NCBI GenBank assembly: GCA_002189035.1
Contig: NEEC01000013.1
Coordinates: forward strand, 2,294,001 to 2,358,000
Direction: 5' to 3'
Length of the DNA: 64,000 nucleotides
From: Utricularia gibba
Lineage: Eukaryota > Streptophyta > Magnoliopsida > Lamiales > Lentibulariaceae
The notes below the pieces were generated by a model. The model saw only the letters and a list, made by a program, of their open reading frames with translations, made no database searches and had not been told where the DNA came from. The position numbers and the translations under genes were made by a program. Shown here one piece after another: positions 50,092 through 64,000 of this stretch. Each line of letters starts with the position of its first letter. The first letter of the stretch is position 1.

Positions 50092-51135
50092 TCAGCATAG
50101 AGAATGGGCAGGCTCCCCGCTCTTTTCTCCCACCGTCTCTGAAAAGTCACACATCAACTAGATGGAATCAATATAGGAACCATGAATGTTTGACACGGTA
50201 AGAGTTCTTTGGAAGAAGCTCTGGTGGCATAATAAAAGAGAAACTTCGTTTCCGTGGGAATTGCAAAATTGTCATTTGGATGACACTCCAAATCAGCAGT
50301 TTCCAGAACACCATTCATTAGGAGTAGGAACAAAAAAACAAGTAACGTTATCCGGATTAGATCTTCATTCAATGGTTTTTCCACATGTGGTAAATGAAAT
50401 GACCAGGCTATGAAGCACCAAAACATGAACAGTGATTGACTGTGGTATGGCATATGGGAGATGCGGAAAAATAGTTTTTAGGGAAAAAGAAAAACATTTA
50501 CCACGTGCGACTCCAGTTGAAAGAGTTAGGTCCATAACATCGATTCTCCGCTGGATGGACTTCAGCACAGCATTCAATGACTTAACTCTGTTCCTTACAC
50601 TGGATATCCTTGCTGCCTGCTGCATAATGAATGGGGATGGTGCATCCTCTAGCAGCTTATCAAGCTCTTAAAAAATAAAAGAACATGAGAAAATACTGAA
50701 TTCAGTAAACCGAAACCCACAAATTAGTTAGCAAGAATAAAGAATATGAGAATAGGTAAAACATCAAAATTTATTAAAGTGAGCACCAAATCAGTAGATG
50801 CTGCCATTTCATAATCTCGATCATGACTACAAAATTTGCAGTTGAAACGAAATAAAACAAATTTAGAGAGAATTTTCGACCTCCACTAAAATCATGAGTT
50901 GAAAATTCGAAGGGGACTGAGTACCTCCTGTTACACGATCAAGGGCAGAAGAGAGTTGGTCTTGGCTGCGACTGGTGGCTTCAGTTCTAGAATCAAAATC
51001 TTTTACGATAGATGTAATCAAAGAACCGAGTTCCCCAGCAACTGCCGATGTTCCTACACCCTCAGTACCAATAGTGTTGAGACCTGCATTGCTGGGGACA
51101 ACGCTGATCATCTCCTTCAAGGGCTCTGTCATCAT
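50092..51135 (-). CDS. SNAPIN-like subunit (BLOC-1/BORC type)
   Basis: Exons 51135-50925, 50666-50502 and 50138-50092; 140 aa with good phases. The last exon is the least certain. The core reads as a helical SNAPIN/pallidin domain: ELGSLITSIVKDFDSRTEAT, RSQDQLSSALDRVTGELDKL, SPFIMQQAARISSVRNRVKS and LNAVLKSIQRRIDVMDLTLS. This matches the animal SNAPIN layout of a first helix, a conserved SQ..L pair, then an RV..VN..L..Q.R helix. SNAPIN belongs to BLOC-1 and BORC, which act in endosome-to-lysosome (vacuole) traffic. The first ATG (51135) is followed by a second. The gene is head to head with VPS35, another endosomal sorting gene. Confidence 0.75.
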
Positions 51136-52081
51136 CAACACAGCCAACCCCACCCAAACTGAGAACGAAGAAATTCAAGGACTTTCAAATCCTAATCGAA
51201 ATGATCTCAAAAGATCAAGCTTTAATCAATTAGTCTACCAGCTTAAAGATTCAAAGCGACTGTAAAATCCCCCTTTTTTTTCATTAATTGATTCCTCCAT
51301 GCGATGCGTTCGCCTCTCTTCGTAAGAACCTTAATTTGCAGTCTAAAGACAAATACTCATACATAATAGATGTAGCGCATCATCAAGTATTTCACTTATC
51401 TTAATAGTAACTACAAGATGCGCGCTAGCCATTTACAATAATGAACAAAATTTCAAACTTGCAGCCTAAACCCAAACAAACAACCTATATAAACTAATCA
51501 GAAACACTTGGAGCTTAAAAACAAAATGAGGGCAATTGCAATTTCTCAGAGATACTCAGCATGTTATTCATTTGGGTTTAATTTTATAAATACATCTCAA
51601 AATGAAAACCTATAAAACTACCAAGGAAATACGAGCCCAGCAACGAAATGCTCTTGAAAAAAAATAGCTTAACAAGAAAAGAAAAATAAACTCGTATTAT
51701 CAGACCTCAAATTGCGGGACTTGGTTCCAGATGCAAATGAGAAGCAGACGAATTCGCAGTGGTGAGCGATCTCAAAAATCGCCCTGCTACCATGCAAAAC
51801 ACAGCAAAGAGTGGTCAGCGGTAACCCTCCCGTTGTGCAAAGAACTGTCAAAATTGATTCGAAAAAACCCTATTCCCAAAATCCAGAGGAAGATGAAATT
51901 CCGGGACCCACAAACAACTCCAATTCTCACAAGTATGAAACCCTACATGAATCCAAAATAAGATACAAAACTGGAATATTTTCTAATTTATTATAGAAAA
52001 ATAAAGAATAAAATGGTAAAGGTAGATGAATAACGTACAGCGTAGACGTGGTTACGTTGACACTTGGGGCGGAGGAGCGCG
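51136..52081. promoter_or_regulatory. Shared upstream region, SNAPIN-like gene / VPS35
   Basis: A 946-bp spacer separates the divergent start codons. The section 51720-51800 is more GC-balanced and may be a 5' UTR exon of the SNAPIN-like gene, with a 5' UTR intron between it and 51160. No strong TATA stands out. Confidence 0.4.
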
Positions 52082-55000
52082 ATGATGGCTGACGGAGTTG
52101 AAGACGAGGAAAAATGGCTCTCCGCCGGGATGGCTGGACTTCAACAGAATGCCTTCTACATGCATCGGGCGCTCGTACTTTCTTACATTCATTTTCCCCT
52201 GACTGATTCTTAAGTGAACCCTAGTTTTCATTGTGATCCACTGGATTTCGTTTCAGGACTCCAACAACTTGAAGGACGCTCTCAAGTACTCCGCTCAGAT
52301 GCTGTCTGAACTCCGCACTTCCAGGCTCTCTCCTCACAAATATTACGTACTTTGTGCGTAAATTGAACCGTAGAATTTTGTTTTTTTTGATGCAATACCT
52401 CGCTGTGGCTTCTTTTTTGCGATCGTCTGAATCTAGGGCTTGTGATCAGATATGAGGGCATTCGATGAACTTAGGAAGCTGGAGATCTTTTTCCGAGATT
52501 CGATCAGCCTAGGCTTCTCCGTCGTCGAGCTTTATGAACTTGTGCAGCACGCAGGCAACATTTTGCCCAGACTGTAAGTCGATTCAGTTGATTTATGTAA
52601 TTTGAGCGTTCCCTTCATCTGATCTTATTCCTCGCAGATATTTACTCTGTACTGTTGGCTCCATCTACATTAAGACTAAAGAGGCTCCAGCTAAAGATAT
52701 CCTAAAAGATCTTGTAGAAATGTGTCGTGGCATTCAACATCCTTTGCGTGGCCTCTTTTTGAGGAGTTACCTGTCACAAGTTAGTCGGGATAAACTCCCA
52801 GATATTGGCTCTGAATACGAAGGGTAGGTGTTTCTAATTTCTTTTTTCCATGCTAATCGGCTTGAGTTTTGATATGTGGACGATCATACGGTATTGTTCT
52901 CACTAAATGGAATCAACATTTGCAGTTAGTGTTTAGTATTCTACATCCGCAATATGGTGCCCTTCATGAAAATTCTTTATTTTGCTCCAAATCAAACTTG
53001 TATTCCTCTTGTTCATGAAGTGATGCTTACAAGTTGAAAATTCTTCTTGAATTTGTATAGCGATGCAGAAACTGTCATGGATGCTGTTGAATTTGTGCTT
53101 CAAAATTTTACAGAAATGAATAAACTTTGGGTTAGAATGCAGCATCAGGTGAGATAAGATATAAAAGCCTATTTTGACTCTTTTGTTGGTTTATAATTCT
53201 GCTTCGTTCTGGACAATGCAATCTTATGATGAAGTCTTGTTATGAATGAGTTTTTCTGGATTGCAAATCTATTGCGTTCAGACGGTTTTCACTATTTTGT
53301 TGTTTCCAGGGACCTGCTAATGAAAAGGAGAAGAGGGAAAAAGAAAGGAATGAACTGCGTGACCTTGTAAGCGAGTTTTTTCTGATTCAGATGTACCTAT
53401 CGTGTACTTGGACCAACAAAATGCTTGACTGTCTTTTTTTTTCTTGTGGACTAGATTGGCAAGAACCTTCATGTTTTAAGCCAGATTGAGGGTGTTGATC
53501 TAGATATGTACAAGGAAGTGGTGCTTCCCAGAGTATTAGAGCAAGTAACAACTGCATTTTGATGGAGCTATGCCTCCATGTTTTATCTATATCTGACTCT
53601 TGATCCTCGTGTGCTTTAGGTTGTTAATTGCAAGGATGATCTTGCACAATATTATTTAATGGATTGTATCATACAAGTCTTCCCTGATGAATATCACTTG
53701 CAGAGTTTAGAAACTCTATTAACTGTATGCCCTCAACTTCAGGTGGGTGCATTCGTGGTTTCATCATGTGGATTAGTAAACTTTCTATCTTATTCATGTA
53801 ACTATGTATGTTATACATATTTCTCTACATTTTTCTTGTTTGCAACACTCTCATGGCTCCTGTGCAACTTGACACAGCCATCTGTAGATGTGAAAACTGT
53901 GCTGGCTCGCCTAATGGACCGGCTTTCGAATTATGCTGCTTCTGGTGCAGAAGTAAGTTACAACAAAAAATGAATGTCAATTGTTGGTATCAAAACTTAA
54001 AGAATTCGTTTTGCAGGTCTTACCTGAGTTTTTCCAAGTAGAAGCATTTATGAAACTGAACAATGCCATCTGCAAGGTATATGCTTTATGGTATTTTGCT
54101 TATTCGATAAATGATAAGAACAAAAAGATTTGTATCCCTCGCATGGTGCTTTTTAATGTTCTACCTTTGGATGCTTATTGCGGTCATTTATATTCCATTA
54201 GTAGATACTTCTGCCATCTATACTCGCATGAATAAATGGTTAGACACAGTTAAGTTGGAAGTTGGCAATATGTTTTACCCTTTCTTTTGGATGCTTCCTT
54301 TGACAAATTGATATTGGCTGTTGAATGCAGGTCATTGAAGCGCAAGCTGATATGCCAATGGTTGGAGTAGTTTCTCTCTATGCATCCCTACTAACATTTT
54401 GTCTACAAGTGCATCCTGACCGGCTTGATTATGTTGACCAAATTTTGGTAAATCATTCATGTTATAGCGTTCATTCTGTTGATTATTTTATGTGTGATTT
54501 GTGATGTTCTTTGCAACTCCTTTTGACATGTGGTGTATGTAATTAATGTGGCTGTTATGTAGCAGAATGTCCTTCAATCATGTTGTGATTTTGAATTCTT
54601 ATTTGATGGAAACTGCAATTTCAAATGAATAATTTCATTCTGCCCCTTATTTTTTGATATTTTAACAAAGAAATCTAATAACGCCTCATCAGAATATGTT
54701 AAAATTTTCAATCAAGCATGTCATGTTTAGACCTTTCTACTACACATTTTTTCAGTTTGCTTCTGTACTCATATAAGAAGTTTTTCTTGTTTGAGTCATG
54801 CCTAAACTAGTCATAGTACTCATTATTTTTAATATATCTAAACTTGGATAAGTATTTAGACATTTCTATTCTTCCTTTGTTACTTTCAGCAACCTTTCTT
54901 ATTTATTCTGGATTCAGGGTTCGTGTGTTAAAGAACTGTCAGGAAGGGAAAAGCTTGATGATGGCAAAGCAACAAAACAGATCATTGCACTTTTAAGTGC

Positions 55001-58000
55001 TCCACTTGAAAAATATAAAGATATAGACATTGTATTGAAGCTCTCCAATTATCGCAGCATCATGAAATATCTGAATGATTCAATGAAGAAAGAGATGGCC
55101 AACATCATTATACAGAATATCATGATCAATAAGAAGACTATCTCAACGGCTGATAAGGTAAGATTGCTCTTTTCCTTTTTCTGGTTGTAGTGAATGATTG
55201 GGGGTTAGTTGGGAGTGTTTTTGAGGTTGCTGTCTCCATTGCATGAAGTCATCGGTTTGCTTTCAGGTGGATGCACTATTTGAATTGATAAAGGGGTTGA
55301 TCAAGGACACAGATGTGGAAACTTATGATGAGGTGTGTCATGTTGAAATTTTCCATTCCCTACGTTTTTAATGCTCTCCACTTCGTTATACTCAAAAAGG
55401 TTTTTTCTGTCTTTAATACAAGCATGATTATGAAAAGCATTTTTGGCATCAAATCAGGGTGATGATGAGTTCAAAGAGGAGCAGAACAACGTTGCCCGTC
55501 TTATACAAATGCTTCACAGTGACAATCATCAAGAAATGTTGAATGTACTATTCTCTTTTACCAAAATGAATGCATTTAGTTTCGTGGGAATCTGTCTCCT
55601 TTTTTCAAGTCCTGCAAATGTGTGTACCATTGTTTTGTGGTCTTTTGATTTCAGATCATTAATACGGTGAGGAATCACATTCTGATGGGAGGTGGAAAAA
55701 GGCTTCCGTATACCATCCCTCCACTTATATTTATCTCTTTAAAGGTAGGGAAACAGTAGGCTGGCATAATCATAATCCGATTCTTGAATTCAGTGAACTG
55801 CAGTTAGCGCTGCATGTTGAACTTAAGCTTGAAGCATGGAGGATAAGCTTGGTCCCTTCTTTGGTTCTTTTTTTTCACCATCTTTTATTGTTTGATCCTT
55901 TTTTGTATTAATTTTTAGTTTCTTGATGATGCTTCCCACTAAAACATATCAGACAAAAAGTCGGTATTTCTTGGCTAGGTTAAATGATTTGGGTATTATG
56001 TTTAAGATTAAGATAATGACATCTTGGTCTGCAGTTAGGCTACAAATTTTGAAAAGATTTATATGAGCATTGCTTTTATGGGAGCTTTTTAGATGATGTG
56101 ATTAAATTTCATTTACTGGGTACAGATTCATATTGTTTTTAAACTCTTCAAAAGATATATTTTGTAGTAATCTTATATATGAATTTTGTAGCTGGTGCGA
56201 CGACTGGAAGGACAAGATCAAACTGGTGAAGATGTATCTGTTACACCAAAAAAGATCTTTCAAATAGTGACACAGGTACCACTGTTGAGCTGTTTTTTGG
56301 AATGAACTTCGCTGCTGCGTACCTGAGATGTGAAACATTTTTTCTGAACAGACATACGTTAATGGGATGATTTCATAGGAGTTATCCCCATTCACTTCTC
56401 ACACTTTACCTGATGCTAAACATATAGATATTTTTCAGCATTCTTGTGTTTGTGCCCACACCATTTATAAATGATGCTCATCATTCATGGTGACAAAATT
56501 CTCCATGATACAAAAATTTCCTTTTGGTCGAATCTGAAGCATTGTTTTGTGGTCCATGAAAAAGATATATCTGCAACACCGCTTATCATGTTAACCATTC
56601 CATTTTTTTTTGTTAAGTTAATTAATCACCATTCACATAGCTAGAAGATGCCTATCTGTAATATAGAACCTTTAGCAAGCATTCCTAAAGTTCATTAATT
56701 TCCAGCCACGCAGCTAAAACACACCCTTTCCTTTGAAAGAACCTTTTTTTGTACTTAATTTTTCTTGTTTTTATTGCAGACAATTGATGCTTTAGCAAGC
56801 ATTCCTACCCCTATGCTTGCTCTGGGGTTGTATCTGCAATGTGCTGAGGTGATTCATTCTTATGCATCTAATTTCCTGATTAAGAACTGCACTTTTTTTC
56901 ACGTCTAACACATTGTTCCCTAATGGCCAATGCTCAGGCTGCAAATGACTGTGATCTGGAACCAGTTGCATACGAATTCTTTACCCAAGCTTACATTCTG
57001 TATGAAGAAGAGATCACGGTAATAAATCCTTTCTAAGGTTGTTTTAAATAAATTTCGTGGATTATAACATTTTAGGAAAATAACATATTGAGCTTTGCCT
57101 CAATGATAATTTATATTTAGGATTCAAGAGCCCAGGTGACTTCCATTCATCTGATAATTGGAACTCTTCAGCGAATGCATGCTTTTGGAGTGGATAATAG
57201 GGATGCCTTAACGCACAAGGCCACTGGGGTAAATTATTGTAAGCCTGTGCTTATGAGTTTGTAGTGGTGTGACAAGTATAGTATATTCTAATGCTGTTCT
57301 GTTGCAGATCCTGATGCAGTTGACCAACACATATGACATTTTTTTTTTCTTTGTAGTATTCTGCAAAATTGTTGAAGAAACCTGATCAATGTAGGGCAGT
57401 TTATGCATGTTCGCATCTGTTCTGGCGTGATGACCATGATGATGTCAGAGATGGAGAACGGTAAGTAAAAACAGATATAGCATGTCCGGAATGAGTAAAA
57501 TTGGTATCTCAATGGCTATTCCTGTATGGCGGTGGAATCTGACGATAGTACATTTTCTTCGAGTTATTATTTTTGTTTACTATTTTATATTCACCCTATC
57601 CTCATGTGTCTGTGCATGTCAAATCTCCCCTAGTGTCTTGCTTTGCTTAAAGCGGGCGTTGAGAATTGCAAACTCAGTGCAACAAATGGAAAATGCAACA
57701 AGAGGCAGCAGTGGGACTGATTCTGTGGTTCTATTTATAGAGATACTGAACAAGTAATGAATGTGACAATTAGGGATTTAAGTTTGCGACCCCTTGCTGT
57801 TTCAATGCCATTTTCTTACTCTTGTTGGATTTCTGTGTCAGGTATCTCTACTTTTACGAGAAGGGGTCCCTCAAATCACCATTGAGTCGATCCAGGATCT
57901 GATCGAGCTTATAAGAAACGAGATGCAAGGCGATAATGCAAAACCAGAGGTGGTGACTAATGCTTTTTTCGCTAGTACATTGCGGTACATTCAGTTCCAA

Positions 58001-58051
58001 AAAGACAAAGGTGGTGTGATCAGCGACAAATACAAGCTCATTGCATTGTGA
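52082..58051 (+). CDS. VPS35: Vacuolar protein sorting 35 (retromer core), frameshifted in last exon
   Basis: Exons: 52082-52174, 52257-52353, 52450-52573, 52638-52823, 53061-53148, 53310-53366, 53455-53544, 53620-53742, 53878-53952, 54017-54076, 54331-54447, 54918-55157, 55267-55332, 55458-55544, 55655-55744, 56192-56275, 56780-56848, 56938-57018, 57121-57228, 57357-57460, 57634-57753, 57842-58051. About 789 aa, as in Arabidopsis (~790). VPS35 is the scaffold of the retromer core that recycles vacuolar sorting receptors and PIN proteins from endosomes. Marker blocks are [69 protein letters not shown] and [10 protein letters not shown]. In exon 22 the frame reads KYLYFYEKG and then shifts: four G (57863-57866) stand where five are needed for [20 protein letters not shown]. 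The end is KYKLIAL. Start [12 protein letters not shown] fits the family. Confidence 0.95.
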
Positions 58052-58853
58052 TACGTCAACGAGGCCTTTCTCAAATTTTCAATGTTTTCACATGGCTTCT
58101 GGTGAGTTCCTCCATCTTTGATATCTCCTCGGTTCAGTATGTCTGTGAATCAGAGATGGTACAGAATATGTGTGATTGCGGATATGTATGTATGGACTCG
58201 AGGTGATTGGAAATGCGTGATACAAGGAACTCTTGATTTCAGATGATTGAGATCTCAGTGCAACTTCAGAAACATGTCTTGATTATTTGCTTCATCATCC
58301 TCCGTTTTTCTTTTCTAGCCCTTGGAGCTTCAAGGTCTGCTGCGTGAACTCTTTCGTTTTTCTTCTGAGATTTCGTATAGCTACTGCTATGTTGCCTATG
58401 GTGCGTTTAGCTCTCAGTGGTATCACTAATAAAATGACTTCTTGCATAACTAACTTCTCCTCCTTTTGGTATTAAGCGTTGGAAGCATTTGTTCACATTT
58501 TCATTAAGCTACTAATCATCATTCTCCAACTTCTACTTGTTCAGTCATGAACACGAGTAGATTCATTGAGGGAGCAAGAGGAAGATGATCATTCTCCGGA
58601 TTTGATTGATTGCTCTATTGAACGTAGAACTTTGGCTTCTCCTTCTCCATCACAAGCCCTGTAATCGATTACCGACATGCAAGCAAGTTGAATAACTGTT
58701 TGTGGATGGGAATCCAGTGGAGAACGTGTTGGGGATCAAGGAACAGAACACAAAGAAACAGAACAAAGTAGAAGATGCAGGCGCTGATCTCCAAGTGACA
58801 GCACAGTAGTTGTAGCAGACGAGTGAGGGGAGGCAGCTGTGCTTGGCGGCGGC
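58052..58853. other. Convergent 3' spacer, VPS35 and ROP
   Basis: This holds two 3' UTRs. An AATAAA lies at about 58428-58433, within the VPS35 3' side. No other feature was recognised. Confidence 0.4.
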
Positions 58854-60916
<2,063 letters not shown>

Positions 60917-61500
60917 TTGAATCACATCGGTGAAGATAACATTATCGCAGCATGGAATCATGTGCCGAGAGCTGATTTTGTTCTGCACAACACAGACCAA
61001 GAATGGGAATCCGGTGTTCTATCAGCTCTCAATGCATACCAGCCAAATTATGGAATTGGTCCCAGTAGCCATTACAAGGACTTGCCAGCAACCTATCAAC
61101 AAAGGTCTATGGGTGGAATCAAGGTGCACCAGCTGACTGGGCTCGTGGATCAGTCTTGTACATTTCTTTTGGAAATTCAGTTCCCAGTTGTCAACAACAC
61201 AAGTGGTGGAAGAAACAGCTCATTGACTATTTCTTACACGCTCTCAACTTCATATGGGTTGCTAGAGATGCAAGAGAGGGAAGCGACTTACACATGTTCA
61301 CTGGAAGAGTTGAAAGATACATTGGCAATTCCATGGTGTAACCAGACTCATATCCTGCCGTTGTAGCGTTTCTCACGCACTGCACTTGGAATTCCGTGAT
61401 GGAGAGCATTTGGGCTGGGGTCTCAATGTTGTGTTCTGATCAGCCTACCAATAGTAGACTTGTCGCTGTAAGTAACCAAAGGATTGATTTGACAAAAAGA
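60917..61500 (+). pseudogene. UDP-glycosyltransferase relic, UGT86-like
   Basis: Pieces of a family 1 glycosyltransferase appear in order but in three frames. They are HVPRADFVLHNTDQEWES and SALNAYQPNYGIGP (about 60957-61060), GLWVESRCTSWL (about 61105-61143), MYISFGNSVPS with FLHALNFIWVARDAREGSD (61156-61290), and YPAVVAFLTHCTWNSVMES (about 61346-61410) with SDQPTNSRLV. These parallel the UGT86 type. The third piece is the segment before the PSPG box and the fourth holds the box end, where the usual HCGWNS is HCTWNS. The N-terminal half and the C-terminus are missing. With several shifts, stops and a changed key residue this is a real pseudogene, unlike the single-base shifts in neighbouring genes. 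Confidence 0.75.
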
Positions 61501-61529
61501 TTAAAACTTTGGTTACCACAAGAATTACA

Positions 61530-64000
61530 TCTCGAATTATTGTCTTATATTAGTCGGTGTCACAAAGCGGCCAATAGCATAATCCCATCTACATACGCAT
61601 TTCATTTGATGATGTGAAATTTCGATTTTTTGAAATGATTCCTTATAATACTACGGGTGTGTTCTGACCTACAAGATAATCCGAAATCTTATGCTCGCCT
61701 TGTGAACCATTCGCTATCTAATCGATGACTTGTAAACTGTGATGAGTCAAACTGCACATGACATACAGTTTCGAAACTCGTTATGAGTTGGTCATTTTTC
61801 GTGTTGAAAGCTTCTTCATACGAGGATGCATAAGAGCTCGAATTATTGCTTTATGCTAGTCTTTAGTTGTGTCAAAAAGTAGCTAGGATGTTCGCAATGA
61901 TGCAACTTGGGACACCCGACTCGATGCGAATATGATCTCCGGCTTGAAAAACATATACGTTTCATTTGATGATGTGAAATTTCGATTAGGAGGTAATCCC
62001 TTTCAATGCTACACGTGTGTTCCGACCCAAGTTACATCCCCAAGCCTCATACTCGCCTCGTGAACCGTTTGGCATCTAGCCGATATCCTGCAAACCGTAA
62101 TGAGTGACGCTGTGCACAGTATAACGTTTCGAAGCTAGTTTTGAGCTATTCATCCTTTGTGATGAAAGTTGCTCATCCTAGGATGCATAAGAGATCGAAC
62201 TATTGCCTTGATTTAGCCTTCATTTGTACCAAAAACTGGCTAGGGCGCTCGCGACCGTGCAACTCGGGACACCCAACTCGACAAGAATGTGATATCTCGT
62301 TTGCAAAACATAAAGGTTTCATTTAATGATGTGAAATTTCGGTTTTCGAGGTAATCCCTTATAAAGCTAGCCTCATGCTCGAAAAAACATATGCGTATCA
62401 TTCGACGAAATGAAATTTATATTCACGAGGTAATCCCTCACAATGCCACGGTGCGCTTGATATACCGTTTTGAAGCTTGTTTCGAGTCGGGCGACTTTTG
62501 TGATGAAAACTTCTTCGTCCGATGAAGCGTTAGAGCTCGAATTTTAGCCTCATATTAGCCCACAGTTGTGCCACAAAGTGGCCACCACGTTCGTGACAAT
62601 GCGACTCGGGACACTGGAGTCAATGCGAATGTGATTTCTTGCTTGCAAAACATATGCATTTCATTGGACAATGTTAAATTTTGGATTTCGAGGCGATCCC
62701 AAATAATGCCTCAGGTGTGGTAAGACCCACACCTCGTGTTGACCTCGTGCATTGTTCGGTATCTAGTCGATATCTTGCAAACCGTAATGAGTCACGTTGC
62801 GCTCAATAAACCGTTTCGAAGCTCGTTCCGAGCCAGTCGACTTTTGTGTTGAAAGCTTCTTCGTCTGACAAATTGTTAGAGCTCGAATTTTAGCCTTATG
62901 TTATCCCACACTTGTGCCCCAAAGTGGCCACCACGTTCGCGACAATGCGACTCGGGATACCGTAGTCGATGTGAATGTGATTTCTGGTTTCCAAAACATG
63001 TGCATTTCATTGGACGATGTTAAATTTCCAATTTCGAGGCGATCCCTTACAATGCCTCGAGTGTGGTCCAACCCACATCTCATGTTGGCCTCGCGCACCG
63101 TTCGGTATCTAAATGATATCTTGCAAACCGCAATGAGTCACGGTGCGCTTGGTATAGCGTTTCGAAGCTGGCACCGAGCCGGTCGACTTTTGTGTTTAAA
63201 GCTTCTTCTTTCGACGAACCGTTAGAGCTCGAATTTTAGCCTTATGTTATCCCACACTTGTGCCCCAAAGTGGTCACCACGTTCGCGACAATGCGACTCG
63301 GGCACTGGAATCGATGCGAATTTGATTTCTTGTTTGCAAAACATATGCATCTCAATGCACGATGTTAAATTTCGGATTTCGAGGCGATCGTTACAGTGCC
63401 TCGTGTGTGGTCCAACAACCACCTCATGCTGGCCTCGTGCACCGTTCGGTATCTAGACGATATCTTGCAAACCGTAATGAGTCACGGTGCACTTGGTATA
63501 GAGTTTCGAAGTTGGCTGCGAGCCGGTTGACTTTTGTGTTGAAAGCTTCTTCTTCCGACGAACCGTTAGAGCTCGAATTTTAGCGTTATGTTATCTCACA
63601 CTTGTGCCCCAAAGTGGTCACCACGTTCGCGACAATGCGACTCGGGAAACCGTAGACGACGCAAATGTGATTTTTGGCTTCCAAAGCATAAGCATTTCAT
63701 TTGACGATGTTAAATTTCAAATTTCGAGGCGATCCCTTACAATGCATTGGATGTGGTCCAACCCACATCTAATGCTGGCCTTGCGCACCGTTCGGTATCT
63801 ATATGATATCTTGCAAACGGGAATGAGTCACGGTGCACGTGGTATAGCATTTCGAAGCTGGCTGCGAGCCGGTTGACTTTTGTGTTGAAAGCTTCTTCTT
63901 TCGACGAACTGTTAGAGCTCAAATTTCAGCCTTATATTAGTCCATACTTGTGCAACAAAGTGGCCACCACGTTCGCTACAATGCGACCCGGGACACCGGA
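61530..64000. repeat. Satellite array, ~346-bp monomer, at least 7 copies, runs off the edge
   Basis: The phrase AGAGCTCGAATTTTAGCC (or a variant) starts at about 61835, 62192, 62534, 62880, 63226, 63570 and 63916, spaced 357, 342, 346, 346, 344 and 346 bp. A shortened monomer lies before them from about 61530. Other landmarks in each unit are GTGGCCACCACGTTCG, GCGACTCGGGACAC, GATGTTAAATTTC, CGTTCGGTATCTA and GACTTTTGTGTTGAAAGC. The first two or three monomers differ strongly from the rest; those after about 62530 are alike. No conserved open frame exists; short frames on both strands are by-products of repetition. Confidence 0.93.

Noticed and set aside
62900-63922. Several 60-100 codon frames in the satellite
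   Set aside because: The same frame is not kept from monomer to monomer, and similar frames appear on both strands. They come from a repeated non-coding unit.

Overview
The window is nuclear DNA from a flowering plant, almost certainly a eudicot. Most genes carry several short, AT-rich GT/AG introns, the proteins are plant-specific or plant-type (class II formin, ROP GTPase, ATL RING finger, TMT sugar carrier, plastid PSAT, MED14), and the spacers are AT-rich with tandem repeats. An asterid such as a Lamiales species is possible, but that is a guess and cannot be settled here.

Layout from left to right: 3' part of a TRM-like DUF4378 gene (1-2420, +); a 5.2 kb gene-poor spacer with a 275-bp tandem repeat, an AT-rich block and a 174-bp tandem repeat (2421-7670); RAD9 (7671-10204, +); an ATL RING-H2 E3 ligase (10796-11877, +, frameshifted); splicing factor PRP38 (12448-15138, -, frameshifted); a pectin methylesterase with a long Lys/Glu/Ser tail (15481-17993, +); an HGSNAT-like membrane acyltransferase (18371-21125, +); the C2 protein SRC2 (22165-22959, -); Mediator subunit MED14 (24101-32206, -); a plant coiled-coil protein (33143-35262, -); a class II formin (36526-44019, -, frameshifted); the tonoplast sugar transporter TMT2 (44957-47357, -); plastid phosphoserine aminotransferase (47931-49199, +); a SNAPIN-like BLOC-1/BORC subunit (50092-51135, -); retromer VPS35 (52082-58051, +, frameshifted near its end); a type I ROP GTPase (58854-60264, -, two frameshifts); a decayed UGT86-like glycosyltransferase (60917-61500, +); and a ~346-bp satellite array that runs off the right edge (61530-64000).

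The genes are ordinary housekeeping and regulatory genes and do not form a cluster. Several share short head-to-head promoters: PRP38/PME, TMT2/PSAT and SNAPIN/VPS35. The last pair joins two endosomal-trafficking genes. ROP and formin belong to the same broad cytoskeletal field but are not adjacent.

Two observations matter most. First, five otherwise intact, conserved genes carry six single-base indels, five of them placed in short homopolymer runs by exon-length bookkeeping and the sixth (ATL) best explained the same way. This looks like uncorrected long-read sequence rather than real gene death, and any protein set from this assembly should be treated with that in mind. Second, the right edge is the border of a satellite array whose outermost monomers are degenerate and whose inner monomers are regular. 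No wholly new multi-gene system was found.
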